Assembly (NCBI GenBank): GCA_963837735.1 | Contig: CAWIOM010000010.1 | Location: 62,001 to 126,000, forward strand | Direction of reading: 5' to 3' | Source: VRUE01 sp963837735 | Lineage (GTDB): Bacteria; Actinomycetota; Thermoleophilia; Solirubrobacterales; 70-9 | Length of the DNA: 64,000 nucleotides | Shown: one piece after another, positions 32,629-40,670 of the stretch | How positions within the stretch are numbered: the stretch's first letter is position 1 | How the letters are laid out: each line of letters opens with the position of its first letter | Program-made: the position numbers and the translations under genes | Notes under the pieces: model-generated | What the model was told of the DNA's origin: nothing | What the model saw: the letters and a program-made list of their open reading frames with translations, nothing else | Databases searched by the model: none

Positions 32629-34209
32629 TCAGTCGGTGGTGATCCGGCCGACCACCCAGGTGGTTCCGGTCGGCTCGATGAAGTAGGGCGGCTCGAGGTA
32701 GCGCAGGCGGTCGTCGTAGGCATAGTCCTTGATGTAGCCGTGGCCGCCGGTGGTCCCGACCGCGCCGCGGAACTTCTGTGCGATCGCGCCTTCGACGTTG
32801 AGGTCGCCGAGCGAGCTGCCGCAGTCGTAGTGGTCGACGATGAAGGAGTGTTTGATCGCCAGCAGGGCCGCGTCGATGTTGATGTTGGAGAGCCGTTCTT
32901 CGCCCGATTCGCTGCCGCATTCGCCGTCGCCGGTCTGGTTGGGGCGGGGGTGGTAGACGCGGACGAAGTTGTTGGCGATAAGACCGAGCATCCCGTTGCC
33001 CGTCGGGGTTCCGCAGTTGCCTCGACAGACGTCGCCGCGGATGATCACGTCGTTCTCGGCGGCGATCGTCAGCGAGCCGGTGTAGGTGCCTTCGATGTAG
33101 ACGTTTCCGCAACCGGAGGTCGTCGGATAGGTCGCCGTGTAGGGCGAGTAGTCGGTGTTGCAGGGGAGGGTGGCGCTGTTTTCGACGTAAACCACTCCGT
33201 TCGACGGAATCGAGCCCGAGTATTTGCCGGTGCAGCTGCCGCCGGTGCCGATGGTCATGTTGCCGCCGTTGAGGCAGATCCGCACCTGGCCGCTGTAGCG
33301 GAATTCTGGTTTCGCGATCGACTTCAGCTTCGAGTTCGTTTCCGGCGGCACGAGGATCGCGGCGGAGTTGATCCGGGTCCCCTTGAAGGTCGGGCTGCCG
33401 GAGCAACCCGAGGTCTTGTACCAGCCCGGGGCGGCGCCGCCGGTCTCGACCACATCGGTCGCATCGCGCCCGAAGACAGGGGAGCCGCAGATCGCCATCG
33501 TGTCGTTGGTGTGCAACGGGCCTTCGATGTAATCGCCGCTGACGAAGGAGATCGTGCTGCAGTAGGTGTTGTAGGTTCCCGGGATCTTTTTGCTGTACCG
33601 ACCCTGTTCGTAGGTGAGTTCGCACTGTTCGTAGGCGCCGGTCAGCGCCGTCGAGGGGTTTTGGAATCCGTAGGTGACGGGGTCGGATGTCTCGAGCTGG
33701 GTGAAGTACACGTAGTCGAGGAAGCTCGGGCGCTTGAAGGTCGCGACCAGCGATGCCTTCTTGCTCTTGTCGAAGCCGGTCGAGCGGATGCGGAAGGAGC
33801 CGGTGCCGGCGCCGCTGGTCTCGATCATGCTTTCGGTGGCGGCCGAGGTCTTGCATTCTTTCTGGCCGGTCGCCGGAATCAGTTCGACGGCGTACTGGGC
33901 GGTGGCGTCCCCGGGAACGGTGCGCCTGTTCGCCGTCGACCCCTGCTGGTTCAGCGACGGATTGCCGCTGACGCTGGTGCACTTGGTCCAGTAGGTGGGG
34001 TCGTTGTAGAGGCGGAAGGCATAGTCTTCGATGCCGGCGCGCGCCGCTTCGCTCGCTCTCTTGCTGGCGATGTCGTTGCCGTGGAGGGGGATGTCGCCGC
34101 GCACCGCGGTCACCGCGACGAGGGCGAGGGCCGCCATCACCGCGGTGCCGACCAGGGTCGCGACCATCGTGAAGCCGGCCTCCGAGCCGATCTGCAGCCG
34201 CCGCCTCAT
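32629..34209 (-). CDS. large minor-pilin-like protein (PilX/GspK type, no Glu5)
   Basis: A 526-residue protein with a prepilin N-terminus: GSEAG/FTMVATLVGTAVMAALALV, cleavage at G12/F13. Mature position 5 is Ala instead of Glu, as in the tip pseudopilins GspK/PilX. The rest is a long extracellular region rich in Gly, Thr, Ser and Cys, with repeats of short beta-strand units (GNVYIEGTYTGSLTIAAENDVIIRGDVC, 386-413) suggesting a beta-helix-like surface. It overlaps the upstream minor pilin by ATGA at 34206-34209. A tip or adhesin role is inferred. Confidence 0.75.
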   Translation of the reverse strand: MRRRLQIGSEAGFTMVATLVGTAVMAALALVAVTAVRGDIPLHGNDIASKRASEAARAGIEDYAFRLYNDPTYWTKCTSVSGNPSLNQQGSTANRRTVPGDATAQYAVELIPATGQKECKTSAATESMIETSGAGTGSFRIRSTGFDKSKKASLVATFKRPSFLDYVYFTQLETSDPVTYGFQNPSTALTGAYEQCELTYEQGRYSKKIPGTYNTYCSTISFVSGDYIEGPLHTNDTMAICGSPVFGRDATDVVETGGAAPGWYKTSGCSGSPTFKGTRINSAAILVPPETNSKLKSIAKPEFRYSGQVRICLNGGNMTIGTGGSCTGKYSGSIPSNGVVYVENSATLPCNTDYSPYTATYPTTSGCGNVYIEGTYTGSLTIAAENDVIIRGDVCRGNCGTPTGNGMLGLIANNFVRVYHPRPNQTGDGECGSESGEERLSNINIDAALLAIKHSFIVDHYDCGSSLGDLNVEGAIAQKFRGAVGTTGGHGYIKDYAYDDRLRYLEPPYFIEPTGTTWVVGRITTD

Positions 34210-34916
34210 TCGCAGGGCCCGTTCACCGAGGTGGTCACGTAGGTGGGCGAGCTGAATCGCAGGTAGGCGCTGTCCTGGACGATCGCCGCCCCGCCCGGGT
34301 CGGAGACCGGCGTGCCGGGAGGGCTGACCTTGAGGGCGATGTCGACTTTGACGATCTTGTCGGCCTGTTCCTGAGTCAGGCCGCCGGGGCCGACGGTGAC
34401 CGGGGTCGTCGCGACGCCGTTGACGATCTGGTAGTAGCGGAAGATCGGGACGCTGCCCGAGACCGCTCCGGCGTTGCCGATCAGGGCGCGTTTCGAGCTC
34501 GGCGTTATTTCCTCGAATTCCCACTCCGGCGTCGAGCCGCCGGAGACGGGGTACTCCCAGACGACCAGGTTGGATCCTTCCAGCTTCACTTCGCTCATCA
34601 CCGGGCTGGGCGAGACCGCCGAGCCGTAGGCGCGGGCGAACTTGAGCTTGGTGCCGGTGCTGCCGACTCGGACCGGCGTCAGGTAGCGGGCGGCGCAGGC
34701 GCTCTGCAGTTCGTGGACGATCCTCTGCGTGGCCACCCGGGCGTTGGCCGTCGTGTGAACCCGGTTGGCGATCCGAGTCGACTGGTGCATCGAGGCGACG
34801 ACCATCATCGTCAGCCCGAGGAAGACGACCATGCCGGCGGTGGTGGCGACGACCAGCTCGATCAGCGTCATGCCGCGCTCGTCGCGAATCGGATGGAGGC
34901 GGGCACGCATCAGCAT
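34206..34916 (-). CDS. minor pilin (PilW/PulJ-like)
   Basis: A 236-residue prepilin-like protein. Leader ...RDERG/MTLIELVVATTAGMVVFLGL has cleavage at G15/M16 and Glu at mature position 5. The alpha-1 helix extension (MHQSTRIANRVHTTANARVATQRIVHELQ, 43-71) resembles PulJ/PilW. Two cysteines near residue 75 and the penultimate C (NGPCE) are present. It is the middle gene of a three-gene minor pilin set, overlapping its neighbours by 7 and 4 bases. Confidence 0.82.
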   Translation of the reverse strand: MLMRARLHPIRDERGMTLIELVVATTAGMVVFLGLTMMVVASMHQSTRIANRVHTTANARVATQRIVHELQSACAARYLTPVRVGSTGTKLKFARAYGSAVSPSPVMSEVKLEGSNLVVWEYPVSGGSTPEWEFEEITPSSKRALIGNAGAVSGSVPIFRYYQIVNGVATTPVTVGPGGLTQEQADKIVKVDIALKVSPPGTPVSDPGGAAIVQDSAYLRFSSPTYVTTSVNGPCE

Positions 34917-36241
34917 TCGGCCTGGGTCGAGCTCGAGGTGATGTTCCAGCTCTTGGTGGTGGTTGTGCTCTGGACGGGGAAGGTTTCTTCGATCTTGTAG
35001 TCACGTGTTTTTTTGTTTTTGCCCGAGCCGGTGGTGATTTCCGTTTCGGCGCAGACCGTGTAGGTGCCCCAGGGAAGCTCGGGAGAGGCCAGGCGGCCGG
35101 CGGTGCTGGAGACCGTTGCCGTTTCGTATACGCGAGAGCTGCCCCCGCATTCTTCGCTGGTGACGTACACCTTGATTCCGTTGGTCGCCGTTCCTTCCCG
35201 CTTGACGTTGAGGAGCAGCGCGGGCATGAGGATGGTCTGGGCTGGGGCTTCCGCGCCCGAGGGGATGGCGACGCTCGCCAGGGCGGGGCCGGACAGGGGT
35301 GCGTTTTCGGTGCAGGCGCCGGCGTAGAAGGAGTCGGCGGAGGTGAAGGGGAACAGCGATGTCGCTTTGTAGGAGGTCGCGCTGGCGAAGCTGTATTTCT
35401 TCGCCGTCGTCATGCCGCTGTTGTAGGCGATCACGCTGGTCGCCTTTGCCGACTGCGACGGCGAGCCCGTGTAGCTGGTCGTCTTGAAGTTGAGCGTCAC
35501 CGAGCCGGGGTTGTCGTAGAGGAGGTCGACGCTCGTCGTCGTCTGTGAGTTGACGGTGAGCGGTTTGTTGTTGTTCGGCAGGCCCACCCCGTCCACGTCG
35601 ACCATGCCGCTGGTGCCGCTTCCGCCCGAGATTTTGAGCGTGTAGGCGCCCGCGGCCTGCTCGAGGAAGACCGCGCAGCCGGTGCTGTCGGTGGAGCCGC
35701 CGAAGGTTCCGGCGCCGGTCCCGGAGAGGGAGAGGCCGAAGATCGGGACGTTTTTCGCATTGTGGGCGCTGAACACGAGGGTTCCCGTGCTCGGGTTGAG
35801 GCTGTTGCTCGGCGGCGAGATGATGCTGTGGATCACGGTCGGCTGGATCGGGCTCATGTTCGGCCAGGTGACTTCGGAGGAGATCTTCACGTAGTCCTCG
35901 GTGGAGCTGTCGCTGCCGCAGGACAGCGTTTCCGAGACGTCGTTGACGAACTTCCCGGTCGATTTGACCGTGTATGGGGTGTTGCCGACGGTCACCGTGC
36001 GGGTTTCGTTGAGGTTGCGGAGGCTCGGGACCCTGGTCGCCCGCAGCCGTGCCTGGTCTTCCTGGGCCACCGCGTAGGACTGGGAGCGGGCGCGCTGGTG
36101 GGCGGCGGTGCGCACCGAGGTCTGCATCAGGGCCATGACTCCGGCGGTCGCGATCACCGCGACGACGCCGCTGACGAGCACCTCGATGATCGCGAAGCCG
36201 CTCTCTGCAGGGGTGTCCGATAGGCGTCGCCTGAGGCGCAT
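34910..36241 (-). CDS. minor pilin with large extracellular domain (PilV-like)
   Basis: A 443-residue prepilin-like protein from ATG 36241. Leader ...PAESG/FAIIEVLVSGVVAVIATAGV gives cleavage at G15/F16 with Glu at mature position 5. After the pilin helix comes a Ser/Thr/Gly-rich beta domain of over 300 residues, including a carboxypeptidase-regulatory-like segment (STGCAVFLEQAAGAYTLKIS) and an end with ELPWGTYTVCAETE. TTG 36247 is an alternative start. It is first in the minus-strand pilus block and divergent from the HxlR gene. Confidence 0.8.
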   Translation of the reverse strand: MRLRRRLSDTPAESGFAIIEVLVSGVVAVIATAGVMALMQTSVRTAAHQRARSQSYAVAQEDQARLRATRVPSLRNLNETRTVTVGNTPYTVKSTGKFVNDVSETLSCGSDSSTEDYVKISSEVTWPNMSPIQPTVIHSIISPPSNSLNPSTGTLVFSAHNAKNVPIFGLSLSGTGAGTFGGSTDSTGCAVFLEQAAGAYTLKISGGSGTSGMVDVDGVGLPNNNKPLTVNSQTTTSVDLLYDNPGSVTLNFKTTSYTGSPSQSAKATSVIAYNSGMTTAKKYSFASATSYKATSLFPFTSADSFYAGACTENAPLSGPALASVAIPSGAEAPAQTILMPALLLNVKREGTATNGIKVYVTSEECGGSSRVYETATVSSTAGRLASPELPWGTYTVCAETEITTGSGKNKKTRDYKIEETFPVQSTTTTKSWNITSSSTQAEC

Positions 36242-36319
36242 GCCCAATCATCGGACTCCGGGGCATCCGCCTTTAGCTCCGGGAGCCGCGATTTGCCCTC
36301 TCCGTTGCCGAAAGTCCAA

Positions 36320-36351
36320 TGCTTCAGTAAATGAAGCAATGGCGCTACACT
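36320..36351 (+). promoter_or_regulatory. HxlR promoter and palindromic operator
   Basis: TGCTTCA-GTAAA-TGAAGCA (36320-36338) is a perfect palindrome with 7-bp arms. TTCAGT (36323-36328) and TACACT (36346-36351), 17 bases apart, form a plausible promoter whose -35 lies inside the palindrome. The mRNA would start near 36358, where a small GAAGC/GCTTC hairpin followed by TTTT (36356-36371) occurs. Autoregulation by the HxlR protein is inferred. Confidence 0.55.
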
Positions 36352-36391
36352 TGCTGAAGCGAGGCTTCTTTTCGACAGCCCGCCCTGAAAT

Positions 36392-36736
36392 ATGAGCGCG
36401 ATCTCAAACTCACGCTGCCCCGTCTGCCGCACCGCCGATGTCGTCTGCGGCAAGTGGACACTCCTGATCATCCGTGACCTGGCCGAGGGCTCGAGCCGCT
36501 TCTGCGAGCTGGAGCGGTCGCTGGAGGGGATCAGCCCACGCACGCTTTCGTTGCGCCTGCGGGCGCTGGAAGCCGAGGGAATCGTCGCCCGCCACACCTT
36601 CCCGGAGGTGCCGCCGCGGGTCGAGTACGCGCTCACCGAGAAGGGCGAGGCCCTGGTGCCGCTGATCGAGGACATGCGGCTCTACGGCAGGCGCTGGCTT
36701 GCCGACGAGGCCGAGCGGGTCCCTACCACCGCCTAG
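36392..36736 (+). CDS. HxlR-family winged-helix regulator
   Basis: A 114-residue MarR-like regulator of the HxlR group. Family pattern: CPVCRTADVVCGKWTLLIIRDLAEG near the N-terminus (9-33), the recognition helix region ISPRTLSLRLRALEAEGIV, the wing with YALTEKGEAL and a C-terminal dimerisation helix. It has three N-terminal cysteines (C9, C12, C19) where many relatives have one, which suggests thiol-based sensing. It is divergent from the minor pilin operon, so it might control pili, itself, or both. Start ATG 36392. Confidence 0.88.
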   Translation: MSAISNSRCPVCRTADVVCGKWTLLIIRDLAEGSSRFCELERSLEGISPRTLSLRLRALEAEGIVARHTFPEVPPRVEYALTEKGEALVPLIEDMRLYGRRWLADEAERVPTTA

Positions 36737-36827
36737 AACAGACGTCCAGGCCCGCGGTCGCCGGGGTCGACTCTGCAAGGCGTCGTGCAGGCGCAGGAGC
36801 CCCCACGGTGGGGCGGAAGCGGGGGAC

Positions 36828-38540
36828 GTGCGCGACTTCCTCCTCAACGAGGCCCTGAAGCGGCTGGCGGCCGACGCCGCCGTGCGGCTCAGCGCCCTGG
36901 TCGCCGGCGGCGAGCAGATCCCCTTCGACGTCGCCGAAGAGGAGGGCCCCGAGTCGGCCTTCTACCTCTACGAGCCCCAGACCTCGCGCTTCGTGCTCGA
37001 GCGCGAGGAAGAGCTTCGCGAGCTGCCCGCCTTCGTCCCCGCCCGCGACGCGGTCGACGCGGCGGGCGCCGCCGCTCCCTACCTCGAGTACTGCGGCGAG
37101 CAGGTGCCCGCCGATCCGCGCGAGCGTTCGGCGAGGATGCTGATCGTCTTTCTGGCGTCGCTCTGGGACGGCAGCACCGAGTTCTCGCTCGACCGCGGCC
37201 GCCTCGACGCGGCGCTCGCCCGCCTCGACGCCGAATCCCGCGACGCCGACGACGCCGATGTCCTGATCGCCCCGGTGGTCGGCCTGAAGATGGCGCCGCC
37301 CAACCTGCAGCTCCCTCACGGAGTCCGGCTGATCCGCGCCGACGCGATCGACGCCCCGATCGAGGCGATGCGCAGCGACGGCATGGGCCGTGCGTCCTGG
37401 GAGCCCCAGTACCTCGCCGTCGCCGAACAGGACGAGGGCGCCGATTCCGCGGCCTCGGCGATGCACCAGCTCGGTGAGCTGATCAGCGTCATGCGGCTCT
37501 TCAAGGCCGGCGGCATCGGCCTCGGCCCCTACGCCTTCGCACCGACAGGGCCCGGCCACTGGAGCCGGATCCCGACTCGCGCCCCGGCCGCTCGTCCGGG
37601 CGGTTACCTGCTCAGTCGAGAGGACGCCGAGCGCCTCGCCGACCTCGCGGTTGCATTGGAGGCGCGCCCCGATCCCCACGGTGCGCTTGCCTGGGCGGTC
37701 GCCCGCTTCGAGGTCGGGTGTTCTCGCGAGAGCGCCCTCGAGGGCCTCAGCGACCACCTGCTCGCCCTGCGCGCGGTGCTCGACGGCCACGGGCCGGTCG
37801 GGGCCTCGCTGCCGATGCGGGCGTCGGCGCTGATGGCCGACGACTCCTGCGACCGGATCGAGGCCCGCGCCCGGATCGAGAGCGCGCTGGAGCTGGAGCG
37901 TGCCCTGATGAACGGCGCCGCGACAAAGGGGGGCGTCGAGCTCGCCTCCTGGATCGAGGAGGGTGCGCGCCGGATGTTGCGCGACGCCGCCCTCGGTGAG
38001 ATCGCCACGGATCTCGGCACCGCCGCCGAGGAGACCCTGATCGCCACCGGCCTCGAAGGCGGCGACGCCGAGATCGCGATCACGGTCGCGCCTGAGCCCG
38101 GTTTCGATGCCGCCGAGGGCTCGGCCACCGGCCCCGGGCGCGAAGCGGAGGAGCCGGCTGCCGACTCAGCGCTGTCCGTTCCCGACTTCGACCGCAATCT
38201 GACCATCTCGAAGGCGGGCACGGACCCTGCCGATGACCTTGATTCGCCGTTGCCAGACTTCCAATCCGAGGAGCGCGACATGGACCCGATGGACGACGAC
38301 ACCCGGATCATGGAGCCGGTTCCGGCCGAGAACGAGATCCGGATCACGGCCAGCAACTGGCTCGACGAGGTCTCGGTCGAGCGGGGAACGATGGAGTGGA
38401 CCGCCGCCCAGGGCGACGGGATCGGCGACCGCGAAAGGCTCGATACGCCGCGGGTCCGCCATCTGTTCCAGGTGCCCGAGGACGCGGACTGGGAGGTCCG
38501 CGAGCTCGACTACGACCACTACAACCGCCGCGCCGGTTAG
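36828..38540 (+). CDS. large acidic protein of unknown function
   Basis: A 570-residue soluble protein from GTG 36828 (VRDFLLNEALKRLAADAA). No catalytic motif, signal peptide or membrane helix is visible. The first 440 residues look globular and helical, with LMAPVVGLK-like and FEVGCSRESALEGLSDHLLALRAVLDG (331-357) segments. Residues 440-530 are disordered and acidic, followed by a conserved-looking tail (EIRITASNWLDEVSVERG and RHLFQVPEDADWEVRELDYDHYN, 544-566). The upstream extension to 36699 overlaps the HxlR gene and is not used. It converges with the ArsA-like pair. I do not recognise the family. Confidence 0.7.
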   Translation: MRDFLLNEALKRLAADAAVRLSALVAGGEQIPFDVAEEEGPESAFYLYEPQTSRFVLEREEELRELPAFVPARDAVDAAGAAAPYLEYCGEQVPADPRERSARMLIVFLASLWDGSTEFSLDRGRLDAALARLDAESRDADDADVLIAPVVGLKMAPPNLQLPHGVRLIRADAIDAPIEAMRSDGMGRASWEPQYLAVAEQDEGADSAASAMHQLGELISVMRLFKAGGIGLGPYAFAPTGPGHWSRIPTRAPAARPGGYLLSREDAERLADLAVALEARPDPHGALAWAVARFEVGCSRESALEGLSDHLLALRAVLDGHGPVGASLPMRASALMADDSCDRIEARARIESALELERALMNGAATKGGVELASWIEEGARRMLRDAALGEIATDLGTAAEETLIATGLEGGDAEIAITVAPEPGFDAAEGSATGPGREAEEPAADSALSVPDFDRNLTISKAGTDPADDLDSPLPDFQSEERDMDPMDDDTRIMEPVPAENEIRITASNWLDEVSVERGTMEWTAAQGDGIGDRERLDTPRVRHLFQVPEDADWEVRELDYDHYNRRAG

Positions 38541-39685
38541 GCGCCGGCGGCCAGCGCCTCCCGCTCCTCGCTGCTCGCGAACAGGTAGCGGTTGACCTCC
38601 GCCAGCCCGGCGAGGTCGTGGACGTCCTCGTCGAGGTACGGGACCCTGATCACGCCCCGGCTGCGCAGCTCGCGCTCGAGGCGCTCGATGTTCGCCGCGT
38701 CGCGCTCGGCGAGTGCCTGGTAGTCGGCGAAGTTCTCGATCACGCGGCGCGCCAGCGCCTCGTCGCCGAGCCTCCCGGCCAGCTCCGCGGGGTTCTTCGC
38801 GACCCCGTCTCGCAGGCCCTCGGCGGGGTAGTGGACCTTGTTGACGATCACGCCGCCGAAGGGCAGCTTCGCCTCGACCAGCTTGCGGTGGAAGTAGACG
38901 GCCTCGTCGACCGGCTCGCCCTGCGGGCCGCAGACGACGAGGAAGCAGGTGCGTTTGTCGGAGAGCAGGCCGCTGACACGTTTTGCCCGGGCCTGGAAGC
39001 CGTCGACCATGCCGCTGAAGGCGTTGAAGAACTCCGCCAGGTCGGCGATCAGGTCGAAGCCGACGATCCTCTTCAGAACGCTGAGCGCCACCGAGGCGCC
39101 ACGGCCCGCGACCCTCGCGGCGAGGCCGGTCGGCTTCATGAACACCTTCAATGAGCGGCCTTCGATGAACTGCGTCAGGCGTTTGGGGGCATCGAGGAAG
39201 TCGAGCGCGTTGCGGGTCGGAGGCGTGTCGAGGACCAGGAGGTCGAAGCGCCCCTCGCTGTGCAGCTCGAACAGCTTCTCCATCGCCATGTACTCCTGCG
39301 AGCCCGCCAGGGCGCTGGAGATCTGCTGGTAGATGCGGTTGTTCAGCACCCTGTCCCGCGACTCATCGTCCTCGGCATGGCGTGCGACGAGCTCGTCGAA
39401 GGTCGCCTTCGCGTCGAGCATCATTGCCCAGAGCTCACCCTTCATCTCGACTCCCTGCGCCTCGAACAGCTTTGCGTCGACCTGGCTCGCCTCGTTGCCG
39501 AGCTCCTCGAGGCCGAGCGAGTCCGCCAGCCGCTTTGCGGGGTCGATCGTCAGGACGCAGACCCGGAGGCCGCGGGCGGCCATCCCGGTCGCGATCGCCG
39601 CCGAAGTCGTCGTCTTGCCGACGCCGCCGGAGCCGGCGCAGATGCAGATGTCCTTGCCCTCGAGGACGTCGCTCACCGATTGCAT
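38537..39685 (-). CDS. ArsA/Get3-like ATPase, second of a pair
   Basis: A 382-residue P-loop ATPase of the anion-transporter group. The deviant Walker A is AGSGGVGKTTTSAA (17-30), with the switch regions LTIDPAKRLADSLG and LLVLDTPPTRNALDF. The cysteine pair of Get3 is not evident. It partners the gene at 39685-40605, whose stop overlaps this start (TGATG). The pair resembles mycobacterial Rv3679/Rv3680, which form a heteromeric ATPase linked to cell-envelope and glycerol-related stress. Its substrate is unknown; metal resistance is unlikely without arsB. Confidence 0.85.
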   Translation of the reverse strand: MQSVSDVLEGKDICICAGSGGVGKTTTSAAIATGMAARGLRVCVLTIDPAKRLADSLGLEELGNEASQVDAKLFEAQGVEMKGELWAMMLDAKATFDELVARHAEDDESRDRVLNNRIYQQISSALAGSQEYMAMEKLFELHSEGRFDLLVLDTPPTRNALDFLDAPKRLTQFIEGRSLKVFMKPTGLAARVAGRGASVALSVLKRIVGFDLIADLAEFFNAFSGMVDGFQARAKRVSGLLSDKRTCFLVVCGPQGEPVDEAVYFHRKLVEAKLPFGGVIVNKVHYPAEGLRDGVAKNPAELAGRLGDEALARRVIENFADYQALAERDAANIERLERELRSRGVIRVPYLDEDVHDLAGLAEVNRYLFASSEEREALAAGA

Positions 39686-40605
39686 CAGGCCACTCTCCTG
39701 GCCAGCGACCGCGCTCCCTCGACGCCGATTTCCGGCTCGAAGAGAAAGGGCAGGGTCTTGACGGGGGCCTCGACCCGGCGGCGCAGGCGGGCGAGCTGGG
39801 CCCGCTGCGAGCGGGCGCGGCCGTGCTCGGAGAGGGCCGCTCGGGCCGCCGCCCGGAACGGGCCGCCCGCCTCGCCGGCGAGCTCGCCGAGTTTCGCCGC
39901 CTCCTCCTTGGAGAAGCGCTCGGGGTAGAGGCCGTTCATGTAGACCCGGTCGACGGCGACGCCGACGTCGGTGCGCAGGTCGCGCTCGAGGGCGGCCGAC
40001 TCGTTGACCGGCATCTCCTCGGGCAGGGCGACGATCGCCGTCCCGGTGTGCCTGTGATCGGTGATCAGGCGGTCGAGCTGCTTTGCCTGCGAGTGGATCG
40101 GCCCGACCCGGGCGATCGCGGCGAAGGTGCGCGGCGTCTGCAGGAAGCCGATTCCGTGCCCGGTCGCCGGCGCGTCGACGATCACGAGGTCGTACTTGCG
40201 CCCGCTCTTGACCTTGCGGTCGAGCTGGGCCAGCTCCCAGATCTTGCCGATCGTGACCAGCTCCTTGAGGCCCGGCGTCGCCGCCGCGAGGTAGTTGAAG
40301 ATGCGGCTGCGGAAGAGCATGTCCCGCATCGCGCGGACCTTGAGCTGGAGCAGCACGTACTCGCGCATCGACTCGTCGGGGTCGATCGAGATCGACCAGA
40401 GGTTCTCCTCCATCTCGACCTCGTGGAAGCCGACGGAGGTGTGGTCGAAGATCCGCGAGGCGTTCTCCTGGGAGGAGACCTCGCAGACGATCGTTCTCTT
40501 TCCTTCCTGCGCGGCCCGCAGCCCAAGCGCGACGGCGACCGTCGTCTTGCCGACGCCACCCTTGCCGGTGACGAAGACCAACCGCTTGTCGAGCAGCTCG
40601 GGCAT
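39685..40605 (-). CDS. ArsA/Get3-like ATPase, first of a pair
   Basis: A 306-residue ATPase with Walker A TGKGGVGKTTVAVA (13-26), switch I DHTSVGFHEVEME region and switch II YDLVIVDAPATGHGI. It is shorter than its partner and appears truncated at the C-terminus compared with ArsA (ends SLARRVA). ATG 40605 follows AGGAA. It overlaps the next gene by one base and is divergent from parA, 65 bases away. Together the two genes look like the mycobacterial BagA/BagB-type pair (Rv3679-Rv3680). Confidence 0.85.
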   Translation of the reverse strand: MPELLDKRLVFVTGKGGVGKTTVAVALGLRAAQEGKRTIVCEVSSQENASRIFDHTSVGFHEVEMEENLWSISIDPDESMREYVLLQLKVRAMRDMLFRSRIFNYLAAATPGLKELVTIGKIWELAQLDRKVKSGRKYDLVIVDAPATGHGIGFLQTPRTFAAIARVGPIHSQAKQLDRLITDHRHTGTAIVALPEEMPVNESAALERDLRTDVGVAVDRVYMNGLYPERFSKEEAAKLGELAGEAGGPFRAAARAALSEHGRARSQRAQLARLRRRVEAPVKTLPFLFEPEIGVEGARSLARRVA

Positions 40606-40670
40606 CGGGTGATTCCTAGCAATTTCCCGGGCCGGCAGGAAAAGCGGCGGGCCATGCGAATACCCGCGCA

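Noticed and set aside
38537..40605. Arsenic resistance operon
   Set aside because: Two ArsA-like ATPases are present but no arsB, arsC or arsR; the pair fits the Rv3679/Rv3680 group better.
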